Source: a virus. From it: a stretch of 21,618 bases of DNA. The notes under the pieces are model-generated. The model saw only the letters and a list, made by a program, of their open reading frames with translations. It made no database searches and was not told the origin of the DNA. A program made the translations under genes and the position numbers. This document shows, in pieces, positions 1-8,215 of the stretch; position 1 is the first letter of the stretch, and each line of letters opens with the position of its first letter. The stretch is taken from positions 1-21,618 of the IMG/VR virus record IMGVR_UViG_3300024346_003984; one strand, given 5' to 3'.

Positions 1-2
1 TG

Positions 3-266
3 TTGTATACTACATATATGAGATTGAGTATACTACCGCCGTGGATTAAATCTAAAGTTGCTGAAAGATATGCAGAACATATTGCATACCTAAAGCAGTT
101 TGATAATATTGCAGGTGTTATAAACGATTATGAAAGTATTTTAAACTTTATGGAAAAAGACCGCACAGACGAAATAAAAATGTTTAAGTTTAAAACACAA
201 CGTATAGACAATCTAAGACATGAAAACTTATTGGATGTATTTCCAGAACTAGAAGGTATTTGGTAA
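3..266 (+). CDS. C-terminal end of a probable twitch-type radical-SAM protein (5' truncated by the window)
   Basis: Only the last ~87 residues are visible. The frame is open to the left edge, and the apparent first codon (TTG) is unlikely to be the true start. No Cys motif survives here. The tail ends with a basic segment followed by LLDVFPELE. The two related radical-SAM proteins downstream end in the same style (FADIFPLL in 2421-3626, IVEYIPWM in 4587-5924), which suggests this is the end of a protein of the same family. The stop codon overlaps the next start by one base (TAATG), so it is translationally coupled to the B12-type radical-SAM gene. The family call is inference from the C-terminal similarity and context; the catalytic part must be read upstream. 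Confidence 0.6.
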   Translation: MYTTYMRLSILPPWIKSKVAERYAEHIAYLKQFDNIAGVINDYESILNFMEKDRTDEIKMFKFKTQRIDNLRHENLLDVFPELEGIW

Positions 267-2428
267 TGGGTTTTTTTGAACAAAAAGATGGAAACAGAGA
301 AGTGCCTGTAAAGCCAACAGGTACATTAGCTGAAGACAAACACACTGCTACACTTGCTGCTATTGCAAAGTACAGCAAACCTGTACAAAAGGGTTTGGAA
401 AATCTTGAAATAGAATACAAAGTCAATAGACAGACTAGACTGTGTATGTGTTTGCTGCCAGAATGGGATCCTAGTTTTCCACCTTACAATACAGCAAAAC
501 TTGCTAGTGCTGTAAAACGTGCAGGGTATGCCTGTAAAAGTTTTGACATTAATGTAGAAGCATATAGCAGATTTAAAAATGACAAATGGCCTATTGATTT
601 TGATCCTTGGGATCCATTGCGTGATTGGCATTGGTTGCCGGAGCATTATTTTAAGGATATTCATCCACACTTAAAACCTATACTAGATGAAAAGATTGAC
701 GAGATAGTAGAGTTTGCGCCAGATGTAGTTGGCTTTACATTATACTATTGCAATGAAGCACCTACAAAGTACATGGCTGAACAACTAAAGAAACGTTTGC
801 CCGATGTTACTATAATGGTAGGCGGTCCAAGCACTCATGCTAGTTATTACAAAGGTGATGACTTATTTGATTACATTGTAAATGGTGAAGGTGAGCAGCC
901 GTTGTTGCTTGCACTAGCAAGTATAGAAAGCAAGCAAGGTATTCAATATACTGAAAAAGAAAAAAGTATGATTATTAGACAACCTGAAAATCAGCGTTAT
1001 AATCTAAGTACATTGCCACTGCCTGATTACAGCGACTTCGACTTTAGCAAATACAAGTTTCCAAATGGTGCGCTATGTGAAATATCAAGAGGGTGTATTG
1101 CCAAGTGTACATTCTGTGAGGAAACACACTTTTGGAAATACAGACAACGTAATGCTCTAAGCACACTCAATGAGATAGAACACATGTACTACGAACACGG
1201 TACTAATGTGTTTTGGTTTATTGACAGTTTGGTTAATGGTAATCTCAACGAGCTACGTGGTTTTGTAAAAGGCGTTGCAGAAAAAGAACTAGATATACAC
1301 TGGACTGGCTACTGTCGTTGCGATGGTAGAATGGATGCAGAATACTATAAAGATTTAAAAGCTGGCGGTTGTGAAGTGTTAAACTATGGCATTGAAAGCG
1401 GCAGTCAAGTTGTATTAGACGCTATGGATAAAAAAGTTACAGTGCCAGAAATGGAAGCAAACTTCAGAGACGGATATGCAGCAGGCATTGATGCAATGAC
1501 CAACTGGATTGTAGGATATCCTAATGAAGGTCAAAAAGAACTTGAGGATACTCTTACTTTTATGTACAGAGTACGCAACCAAGGACTTATTGCTATCAGT
1601 CAAGGCACAGGATTTAGTGTTGGTGTAGATACTATTGTAGGACAAAACTTTGACAAGTTTAACCTAAGTCCATTTTATTATTATGATCATTGGATTACAA
1701 AAGATTATAAAATGAGTATTGTACACAAACTAATACGTATGAAGTCCTTTAGTATTTTTACAGATTTGCTGAATACAGAAAAGACTTGTAGTAAGCCAAC
1801 TAGACCAAACTTGGCAAAGTTTCATTATAATATCAAGTTTGATAATCCTGACAACGAGTTTGATATTGAATACGACTATGATGACTTTGATTACAATATT
1901 ATTAAACCTAACATTAGTAACTTTGCTGATAGTTTGGTAAATGAGATTTGGCCATTTTTAAGAATAGTATGGCGTACAAAAGGCGCATACAGACTGCATT
2001 TAAAGTTCCGCAAGGATTGGGAATATGAAGAATGGGGAGAGCGTAATGCTGCTCCGTTGGATGCCGATTATATATTTAAAATCGACGATGATGGCAAATG
2101 GACTGCTAAGTTTAACTGGGATTATCAACAGGATGAATACACTGATTGGGAAGACAAGTATTGGATTGAAAATGGTGCAATGGTAATGAGTCCAGATCCT
2201 TCAAGCCCTATTTGGAGTATTATGGATTTTACAAGAGATAATAGTAATGCAGTTATTAGAGCACGTAAACTTGCATGGAAAGGCGACCCAGATAAAAAAT
2301 CTAAAGATCCGTATAATGCTTACGACTTTGAAAGGTTTAAACAAGACGAAAAAGACTTTATAAGTGTACGTAATATAGATTTTAGTTTTAAATATGAATG
2401 GCAGGGCGAAGGAGACTGGAGTGAGTGA
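266..2428 (+). CDS. B12-binding-type radical-SAM protein with long C-terminal extension
   Basis: 720 aa. Residues ~55-205 resemble a cobalamin-binding Rossmann domain: LLPEWDPSFPPYNTAKLA at its start, then an APDVVGFT strand, IMVGGPSTHA, and a VNGEGEQPLL segment. The radical-SAM core begins near residue 270 with the canonical CxxxCxxC at C277/C281/C284, which should hold a [4Fe-4S] cluster and SAM. Enzymes of this architecture (class B) often methylate unactivated carbons or rearrange sugars and cofactors; the substrate here is unknown. Residues ~480-720 are rich in Asp, Tyr and Trp and match no domain I recognise. ATG 266 is chosen over an upstream in-frame TTG at 260 because AGAAGG lies at 251-256 and the TAATG overlap is typical of this operon. 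The B12-axial DxHxxG motif is not evident, so cobalamin binding is inferred from the fold only. Confidence 0.85.
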   Translation: MGFFEQKDGNREVPVKPTGTLAEDKHTATLAAIAKYSKPVQKGLENLEIEYKVNRQTRLCMCLLPEWDPSFPPYNTAKLASAVKRAGYACKSFDINVEAYSRFKNDKWPIDFDPWDPLRDWHWLPEHYFKDIHPHLKPILDEKIDEIVEFAPDVVGFTLYYCNEAPTKYMAEQLKKRLPDVTIMVGGPSTHASYYKGDDLFDYIVNGEGEQPLLLALASIESKQGIQYTEKEKSMIIRQPENQRYNLSTLPLPDYSDFDFSKYKFPNGALCEISRGCIAKCTFCEETHFWKYRQRNALSTLNEIEHMYYEHGTNVFWFIDSLVNGNLNELRGFVKGVAEKELDIHWTGYCRCDGRMDAEYYKDLKAGGCEVLNYGIESGSQVVLDAMDKKVTVPEMEANFRDGYAAGIDAMTNWIVGYPNEGQKELEDTLTFMYRVRNQGLIAISQGTGFSVGVDTIVGQNFDKFNLSPFYYYDHWITKDYKMSIVHKLIRMKSFSIFTDLLNTEKTCSKPTRPNLAKFHYNIKFDNPDNEFDIEYDYDDFDYNIIKPNISNFADSLVNEIWPFLRIVWRTKGAYRLHLKFRKDWEYEEWGERNAAPLDADYIFKIDDDGKWTAKFNWDYQQDEYTDWEDKYWIENGAMVMSPDPSSPIWSIMDFTRDNSNAVIRARKLAWKGDPDKKSKDPYNAYDFERFKQDEKDFISVRNIDFSFKYEWQGEGDWSE

Positions 2429-3626
2429 TACTTTTTGTATATACCCGTTTATAAATGTACACACCAACACAGACGGCAGGTGCAAACTATGTTGTCATGT
2501 ATACAGTGAAGACTACATTCAAGTGGATGGCGAAGATGCAGTACTTGGTAAAACTGATTGGTGGAACATTTGGAACAGCAAGTACATGTTGGATGTACGT
2601 GCCAATATGTATGCTGGCAAACCTGTTAAGGAATGTAATCGTTGTTATGAACACGAAGCTAAAGGATTGCAAAGCAGTAGACAATGGGCCAACGAAAACT
2701 ATAGTATGCCCAACCACGGCAATCCTACACACTTGGAGTTACGACTGGGCAATCATTGCAACTTAAAGTGCAATAGTTGCTGGAGCGTTAGTAGTAATCA
2801 GATTTACAAAGAACGTAAAAAAATACTTGCAAACGAATCTGTACCCAAGTGGTTAGACGATCAATGGCAGCATGAAATAAAAAGTGTAGAAGAACATGAT
2901 TGGGAGTGGTACGAAACACAGGAGTTCCGTGACTTTGTAGACAGTGTAGCACCTACACTAGAACGCCTTTACTTAACAGGAGGCGAGCCTACACTAATAC
3001 AAGCCAATCAATACGTGTTAGACAAGCTCGTTGAGGCTGGTAACAGCAAGTGTCACGTAGCTTGGACAACTAATATGACTACATGGCCCGAAGGCTTTTA
3101 TGACAAGTTAGAGTTCTTTGACAGCAGCGAAGTACAGATGAGCATAGACGGTTATGGTGATCATAACATGTACATACGTTATCCTACAGACTGGAACAAG
3201 GTAGAAGAGAACTTTGACAAAGCAATGAAGTTGCCTGAAAAAGTACAACTAAAGATTTACTTTGTGTATCAAGCATGGAATGTGTTTGATGTTGATAAAC
3301 TAATACGTTGGCTAGAACAAAAACAAACAAGACGTGTAGACTTTGTTCCTATATTTTTAGAACACCCTGATCAACTGCATAGTTGTGTTTGGCCTAGAGA
3401 ACTACAGCATAATATTATTGGAAAACTAATGATGCTGGATACAAAGCTACACCAAGATGCTGTTCAAAGAATCATTAACTACACACAGAATACTAATAAA
3501 TATTCGGTAGAGAACCTCAAGAGAATGAAACAGTTTATCAGTATTAATGATAGATATCGCAAGTACAAGTTTGCTGATATATTTCCGTTACTAAATGACA
3601 TATTGGAAACAGAATGCAAGAAATAA
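2421..3626 (+). CDS. Radical-SAM protein with N-terminal cysteine (twitch-like) segment
   Basis: 401 aa. The radical-SAM motif CxxxCxxC is at C113/C117/C120 (HCNLKCNSC), followed by a GGEP motif (LYLTGGEPT) that contacts SAM and by MSIDGYGDHN. An N-terminal module has cysteines at 6, 21, 24, 25, 72 and 75 (FCIYPFINVH, KLCCHV, ECNRC), the pattern of phage and bacterial twitch/SPASM-related radical-SAM proteins that may bind an auxiliary Fe-S cluster. The start is GTG 2421: AAGGAG (2409-2414) lies 6 nt upstream, and the start lies inside the end of the previous gene (8-nt overlap). The C-terminus FADIFPLL resembles the tail of the first gene and of the 4587 gene. Substrate unknown. Members of this group modify peptides, sugars or cofactors, but nothing here selects among them. 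Confidence 0.85.
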   Translation: MSDTFCIYPFINVHTNTDGRCKLCCHVYSEDYIQVDGEDAVLGKTDWWNIWNSKYMLDVRANMYAGKPVKECNRCYEHEAKGLQSSRQWANENYSMPNHGNPTHLELRLGNHCNLKCNSCWSVSSNQIYKERKKILANESVPKWLDDQWQHEIKSVEEHDWEWYETQEFRDFVDSVAPTLERLYLTGGEPTLIQANQYVLDKLVEAGNSKCHVAWTTNMTTWPEGFYDKLEFFDSSEVQMSIDGYGDHNMYIRYPTDWNKVEENFDKAMKLPEKVQLKIYFVYQAWNVFDVDKLIRWLEQKQTRRVDFVPIFLEHPDQLHSCVWPRELQHNIIGKLMMLDTKLHQDAVQRIINYTQNTNKYSVENLKRMKQFISINDRYRKYKFADIFPLLNDILETECKK

Positions 3627-4606
3627 AAGCTATTTTACCAGCTAAAGATAAATGGGTAAGTTTGGTGTGGCAAGTCAACGATTGGTGCAACTTTCGTTGT
3701 ACCTATTGCAGTGAATGGAACTGGGCTGGCCGAAATAAAAATGACACAGACATTCCATTGATTGTAGATACACTTGAGCGTATTATGTTACACTACAAAG
3801 CCAAGGGATACAAATATTTTAAACTGTATCTAAGTGGCGGTGAGCCTACATTTTGGAAAGCGTTGATTCCTGTTGTAGAAAAGTTTAGAGAACATGCAGA
3901 ATGGCCTGGTAGTTGTGTAGGTATCAACACCAACTTTTCAAAGCCGCTAAGTTGGTGGGAAGATCATCATCACTTGTTTGAAGATGTTGTTGCTAGTTAT
4001 CATGCCGAGTGGAGCAAAGATGACAAGTACATGGATGTTTACAAGTTTTTACAAGATAAGAAAAACTATCTATGCAGCCGGATTATGATGCATCACGATC
4101 ATTTTCAACAGTGTATTGATTTTGGTGACAGAATAAAAAATGAGTGTGACAACTACATGATTGAGTATGCACCAGTCTATGACGAGCTACGTCCTAGCAC
4201 AGATCCGTATCATTACAACGAACCGTGGCAGATGGAGTTTTTTCAAACTAATAGTACAGTACAACAGCAGAGCATTCCTATAAAAAAAGATCCTAGTTAT
4301 GCTTGGGCAAAAGTACAATACGAAGATGATACTATAGAACCTATTGATACAAATGGTATCATTACAAATGGTAAAAACTTTTTTGAAGGTTGGTTGTGCA
4401 ATATACACGAAAGTTTACACATTCATCCTAACGGTAAAATACAACAAGCAAGTTGTGGAGTAGGACCAGTTGTTGGAAATATTGTACAAGGCGAGTTTAA
4501 TACTACAATGAGTGAAGGAGTGTGGTGTCCTAAATCGCATTGTCATTGTGCAGCAGATTTTAACATTAGTAAAGCAAGGCCTGAATATGCAAAACAAATT
4601 AGATAA
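3614..4606 (+). CDS. Radical-SAM protein with C-terminal SPASM/twitch-like cysteines
   Basis: 330 aa. CxxxCxxC sits close to the N-terminus (C25/C29/C32, WCNFRCTYC), with GGEP at LYLSGGEPT. Unlike its neighbours it carries the accessory cysteines at the C-terminus: C262, C281, C305, C310 and C312 (GWLCNIHE, ASCGVG, VWCPKSHCHC). This arrangement is typical of SPASM or twitch auxiliary-cluster domains. The start ATG overlaps the previous gene by 13 nt. The paired cysteine layouts (N-terminal in 2421 and 4587, C-terminal here) show these are not simple tandem duplicates. Radical-SAM identity is secure; reaction and substrate are unknown. Confidence 0.85.
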   Translation: MQEIKAILPAKDKWVSLVWQVNDWCNFRCTYCSEWNWAGRNKNDTDIPLIVDTLERIMLHYKAKGYKYFKLYLSGGEPTFWKALIPVVEKFREHAEWPGSCVGINTNFSKPLSWWEDHHHLFEDVVASYHAEWSKDDKYMDVYKFLQDKKNYLCSRIMMHHDHFQQCIDFGDRIKNECDNYMIEYAPVYDELRPSTDPYHYNEPWQMEFFQTNSTVQQQSIPIKKDPSYAWAKVQYEDDTIEPIDTNGIITNGKNFFEGWLCNIHESLHIHPNGKIQQASCGVGPVVGNIVQGEFNTTMSEGVWCPKSHCHCAADFNISKARPEYAKQIR

Positions 4607-5924
4607 ACTACCAAAAAACTTTTGTTACTTTAGTATGCAAGGATACAGTACACACTCGCATGGACGCACTAGGCCGTGTTGTTTTAGTCGAGTAGAAACC
4701 AATGCGTACATGCCAGGTGTTGATGTCGATTCGGTTCCTTATTGGAAAGAACATCATAACTGGAATAGTCCTGATCTTGAAGACTTTATCAACGATCCAA
4801 AGGCCAAGGAAATACGTAAACAACTATTAAACGACGAAGTTCCGGAAGGATGTCGTAGTTGTTTTGAACTTGAGGATCAAGGCATACGTAGTTTTAGACA
4901 AACATGGAATGAAATATACGAAGATCAAATAGACACTAGTTTAAAACATGTCGACGAAGAAGGTCATTTAGATGCGCAAGCCGTTACATATTTAGATATT
5001 AGTTTAGGAAACATTTGTAACCTAAAATGCAGAAGTTGCAATCCGTGGGCAAGCCATAGATGGATAGAAGAAGGTCCTACAGTACCACACACTGATTGGG
5101 ATGACACAGCATATATGATTGCTAAAATGAGCAGCGACAAGCCTTGGTTTATTAAAGCATTTGCTGAAGGATTTTTTGATGAAGTACTGCCTAATGTCAA
5201 AGTTATTAACTTTATAGGTGGCGAGCCATTGGTAGTTGAAGAACACTATGCTTGGTTAGAACACATAGTCGATCAAGGATGGAGTAAAGATATCGAACTT
5301 CATTACAATACCAACGGTACAACTATACCTGATAGGCTGTTGGCTATTTGGGACAAGTTTAAGGGTGTTATACTAAGCCTAAGTATAGATGCTATAGGCG
5401 ATTTAGCATACTATGTTAGACATCCGACTAAATGGAAAATAATAGAAAAGAATACAAAAAAACTAGCTGAGTTTAGCCGTACACGCAAAGGTGTGCTAGT
5501 ACATACACATGTTACACTTAGTTTGCTAAACTTGCATGACTTGCCTAACTTACTTGATTGGTGTAAACAGCAATACGATACATGGCACTACGAATGGGAT
5601 TGGGGCAACTACGGATACCAAAACTGTCTGCCACACTTTAACATTGTAGATTTTCCTCGTCATTTGAATATACGCAACTTACCTGAAGATCGCAAAGTGT
5701 TGATGAACAAGATGCTGGAAGAGCAACATCAAAAGTTTAAAAATGCCAAACTACCAGACTGGGAGCAATGGGCTGTTGATAATATTATCAACTTGAAAAA
5801 TATTTTAAATCAGCCGCAAGACGAGACAGATTGGAAACACTTTATTGATAATACCAATGCCAGTGACAAGTTTAGAAAACTTAACATTGTTGAGTATATT
5901 CCGTGGATGGAGAAATATTTTTGA
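4587..5924 (+). CDS. Radical-SAM protein with N-terminal cysteine (twitch-like) segment
   Basis: 445 aa. CxxxCxxC at C144/C148/C151 (ICNLKCRSC), GGEP in INFIGGEPL, and an N-terminal cysteine module at C13, C31, C32, C89 and C92 (RPCCFS, GCRSC). The order of elements matches the 2421-3626 protein, so the two are paralogues from an old duplication. ATG 4587 is preferred to an upstream in-frame TTG (4512) because AAGG (4576-4579) lies 7 nt upstream and the cysteine module follows directly. It overlaps the previous gene by 20 nt. The C-terminus (IVEYIPWMEKYF) has the family-like ending. It probably acts in the cytoplasm of the infected cell on an unknown substrate. Confidence 0.85.
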   Translation: MQNKLDKLPKNFCYFSMQGYSTHSHGRTRPCCFSRVETNAYMPGVDVDSVPYWKEHHNWNSPDLEDFINDPKAKEIRKQLLNDEVPEGCRSCFELEDQGIRSFRQTWNEIYEDQIDTSLKHVDEEGHLDAQAVTYLDISLGNICNLKCRSCNPWASHRWIEEGPTVPHTDWDDTAYMIAKMSSDKPWFIKAFAEGFFDEVLPNVKVINFIGGEPLVVEEHYAWLEHIVDQGWSKDIELHYNTNGTTIPDRLLAIWDKFKGVILSLSIDAIGDLAYYVRHPTKWKIIEKNTKKLAEFSRTRKGVLVHTHVTLSLLNLHDLPNLLDWCKQQYDTWHYEWDWGNYGYQNCLPHFNIVDFPRHLNIRNLPEDRKVLMNKMLEEQHQKFKNAKLPDWEQWAVDNIINLKNILNQPQDETDWKHFIDNTNASDKFRKLNIVEYIPWMEKYF

Positions 5925-6511
5925 AACTAGTAAGTTTTGGTGACGAACTAACCATAACCAAAAATAACCATGTTGACTTATTAGCAAAGCAACTAGGCAT
6001 GTCTGTAGTGAACAACGGACTAGAAGATACAAGCAACCAAAGAATATTCAGTGATGTTGTAAAGTTCATATGTGAAAATAATACAAGCGAATATTTTTTC
6101 TTAGTTGGATGGACATCGCAACAAAGACAAGACATATTTTGGAAGGATGAGTACTTTACATATCGTCCTGACAAGCGTGTATACAATGACAATAGTATTA
6201 ATGGTATGCACAGAGGTGATGAAGTGTTGTTTAATCCTATACTAACTTCAGGCCAATGGGCAACTATGGCACTGTCTCTACAAGAAACATTTGAGTTTCA
6301 TGATTGTAAATATTTCATGTACAACACACAAGATTGTATTCATATTAGTGATTACAATGAAAAAAATATTAAAAGTTTAAAAACAACAAACTATCATAAT
6401 CCGTTGAATAAAAGCAGTAGTATGAAATACTATTTAGAACAACAAAGTTTACAATCGCACACTTGGGCAGATTTTCTTTATCGTAAAATAAATGCAGGAG
6501 GTGTACTTTGA
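5921..6511 (+). CDS. SGNH/GDSL-like protein that has lost the nucleophile serine
   Basis: 196 aa. It aligns with the next protein across its length: MKLVSFGDE against MKYLVAFGCSH, TSNQRIF against GSNQHIF, GWTSQQRQD against NWTGANRIE, and a C-terminal SHTWADFL against HQVWADRL. This is the block layout of SGNH/GDSL hydrolases. At block I, where GDS or GCS would place the catalytic Ser, this copy reads FGDEL, so Glu replaces Ser and hydrolase activity is doubtful. Start: TTG 5921 forms a TTGA stop/start overlap with the upstream gene, with GGAG at 5909-5912, 8 nt upstream; a GTG at 5903 is the alternative. It may be a regulatory or binding paralogue of the neighbouring SGNH proteins. The fold is inferred from motifs only. 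Confidence 0.6.
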   Translation: MKLVSFGDELTITKNNHVDLLAKQLGMSVVNNGLEDTSNQRIFSDVVKFICENNTSEYFFLVGWTSQQRQDIFWKDEYFTYRPDKRVYNDNSINGMHRGDEVLFNPILTSGQWATMALSLQETFEFHDCKYFMYNTQDCIHISDYNEKNIKSLKTTNYHNPLNKSSSMKYYLEQQSLQSHTWADFLYRKINAGGVL

Positions 6512-7239
6512 AATATCTAGTTGCATTTGGATGTAGTCATACCAATGGCAGTATGTTAGACGGAAAAAATAGTGCTAGTGAATACAATGTGCGCAACGGG
6601 TTTCCGGGTATGCTTGCAAAGCGTCATGGATATGAGCTGATTAATATAAGCAAACCCGGCGGTAGCAATCAACACATATTTCGTACAGTATTAGACTTTG
6701 TAAATAATCACATGGATAACCAAAACGAATATTTGTTTCTAATAAACTGGACAGGTGCTAATAGAATTGAACTACGCTATCCTGAAAAAAATGATCTGCA
6801 CAACTATGTACATTACGGAGATCATCTTGACTTTAAAAGTGTTCCATTTACTGTAGGTATTAAGCCAAGTATCTATACATATAAACCTATTGTGCATTTA
6901 ATCAAATACATTCCTTATTTGTTTAATGACGATATGATGTTTGATAAATGGGCAACCTATGCTTACAGTTTGCAGTGTATTCTAAAGAAAAATAATATAC
7001 GCTATCTAATGAGCAACACTTGTGAAGGTCTTAGTGTAACAGAATACAATACTAATATTATCAACAAGTTAGATACATTGCACTATCCGCATATCACTAG
7101 TGACAAAGATTCAATGGTTGTATGGTTATTAGACCAAGGAATCAAAAAAACACCTTGCTGGCATTTTAGAGAATATGGCCATCAGGTATGGGCTGACAGA
7201 TTAGAAACATATCTCAAGGAGTTGGGATATGTTGAATAG
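6508..7239 (+). CDS. SGNH/GDSL hydrolase-like protein
   Basis: 243 aa. Block I is FGCSHTNG with the candidate nucleophile S10, followed by GGSNQHIF (block II/III-like) and a C-terminal YGHQVWAD (H225) that could supply the catalytic His. Known SGNH enzymes remove or transfer acyl groups on lipids, polysaccharides and peptidoglycan. The start is TTG 6508: a full AGGAGG (6496-6501) lies 6 nt upstream and the codon overlaps the previous stop as TTGA, so a TTG start is well supported. It is tightly coupled to the genes on both sides. The substrate is unknown; an O-acyl group on a surface or virion glycan is only one possibility. No signal peptide is visible, so it should act in the cytoplasm. Confidence 0.7.
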   Translation: MKYLVAFGCSHTNGSMLDGKNSASEYNVRNGFPGMLAKRHGYELINISKPGGSNQHIFRTVLDFVNNHMDNQNEYLFLINWTGANRIELRYPEKNDLHNYVHYGDHLDFKSVPFTVGIKPSIYTYKPIVHLIKYIPYLFNDDMMFDKWATYAYSLQCILKKNNIRYLMSNTCEGLSVTEYNTNIINKLDTLHYPHITSDKDSMVVWLLDQGIKKTPCWHFREYGHQVWADRLETYLKELGYVE

Positions 7240-8215
7240 AAATATAGTAAGCAAGAACTTTAGATATCGTAGTAATGAGTTTAACTTTCGGTTAGGATTT
7301 CCAGAAGAAAAAACTGTAAAAATAGGAGCATTGTACACTCGTATTGATTATTGGAAAAATGTTTACTTCAATCTCTTAAAACTCAATCCATTTGATAATA
7401 TAATGTTCTATATGAATCAAAGTGGATTTGATACATTTGCAATGATATTGGCTGCTACTGAACTTGATTTAAACATTGTTGCATCAAATCCTGATTTATT
7501 AATACACACACTTCCAGATTCAATACTAGATACCAAAAGATTTACTAAACATCGAAACTATAGTTATCATGATTTGTCAGATCATAAGTTTGACAGTGTT
7601 GTAGAATATACACAAACAGGAACTTCAACGATAATAGGTAAAACAAAAATACCAACAATAACTATACACGGAAATGTTCTGCACACAAAATATAATATTC
7701 AACCTGAGCTGATTGTAGACTTTATGCTGCCGGCATTGATGAATGATGCTGTTGAAACACACACCTGCTTGGGATTTAATGATGTTGTCGAAGGTATGCA
7801 TCGGATATTAAAAGTTGTGCAAATGCAAGGAATCAACTGTGTTCTTGTGCCATCTATTGAAACTTGCTATAGTTTTGTTGAAGTAGCATTGCTAAAAAGT
7901 ATTAGTATTAATAACTTGCGCATCAACTGTTGGGACAATGGTCTTATAACACCTGTTGTTAATCCTGAAACTATCAACTACAACGATCTCAATGACTTGC
8001 CTAGTAAATATCGCATCAAAGGAAAAATATTAATAGATGTCACAGAAGATAAAATATATTTTCAGTTTGTAAAGCCTGTTGATAAAAGTATAGCCAAAAT
8101 AAAAGTTTCTGCTATGAATGCCGAAGTCGAACGTAGAACAGGAAAAAAAATAAGCAAGTGGGCATATGCACAAGGACCTGACGACGAAACATTAATTTTG
8201 TTTAGGAATCTATAA
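7229..8215 (+). CDS. Unknown protein, possibly a short degenerate ANL-type adenylating enzyme
   Basis: 328 aa; not confidently recognised. The stretch around residues 45-85 (LLKLNPFDNIMFYMNQ, then FAMILAATELDLNIVAS) resembles the start of acyl/aryl-CoA synthetase and adenylation (ANL) domains. YTQTGTSTIIGKTK followed by HGNVLHT (127-153) sits where the ATP loop YTSGTTGxPK and its SHxN extension would be, but the loop is altered. RRTGKKISKW near the C-terminus is vaguely like the ANL lysine motif. At 328 aa it is well short of the usual ~500 or more, and the GxTE and YxTGD motifs are not seen. ATG 7229 has AAGGAG 7 nt upstream and overlaps the previous gene by 11 nt. If the fold is right, it could activate or merely bind an acyl group handled by the flanking SGNH proteins. 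Confidence 0.4.
   Translation: MLNRNIVSKNFRYRSNEFNFRLGFPEEKTVKIGALYTRIDYWKNVYFNLLKLNPFDNIMFYMNQSGFDTFAMILAATELDLNIVASNPDLLIHTLPDSILDTKRFTKHRNYSYHDLSDHKFDSVVEYTQTGTSTIIGKTKIPTITIHGNVLHTKYNIQPELIVDFMLPALMNDAVETHTCLGFNDVVEGMHRILKVVQMQGINCVLVPSIETCYSFVEVALLKSISINNLRINCWDNGLITPVVNPETINYNDLNDLPSKYRIKGKILIDVTEDKIYFQFVKPVDKSIAKIKVSAMNAEVERRTGKKISKWAYAQGPDDETLILFRNL

Noticed and set aside
190-670. Open frames on the minus strand opposite the B12 radical-SAM gene, and similar frames opposite most genes
   Set aside because: They are Cys/Phe/Ser-rich mirror images of well-supported plus-strand genes and lack Shine-Dalgarno sites and motifs.
3490-3510. TAAATA-like late promoter matches inside coding regions such as AATAAATATT in the 2421 gene
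   Set aside because: Expected often by chance in AT-rich coding sequence and not upstream of a gene start.
2421-5924. Any of the radical-SAM genes being QueE for the QueD-like gene
   Set aside because: They are 330-445 aa with extra cysteine modules, whereas QueE is smaller and lacks them; none shows a QueE-like layout.
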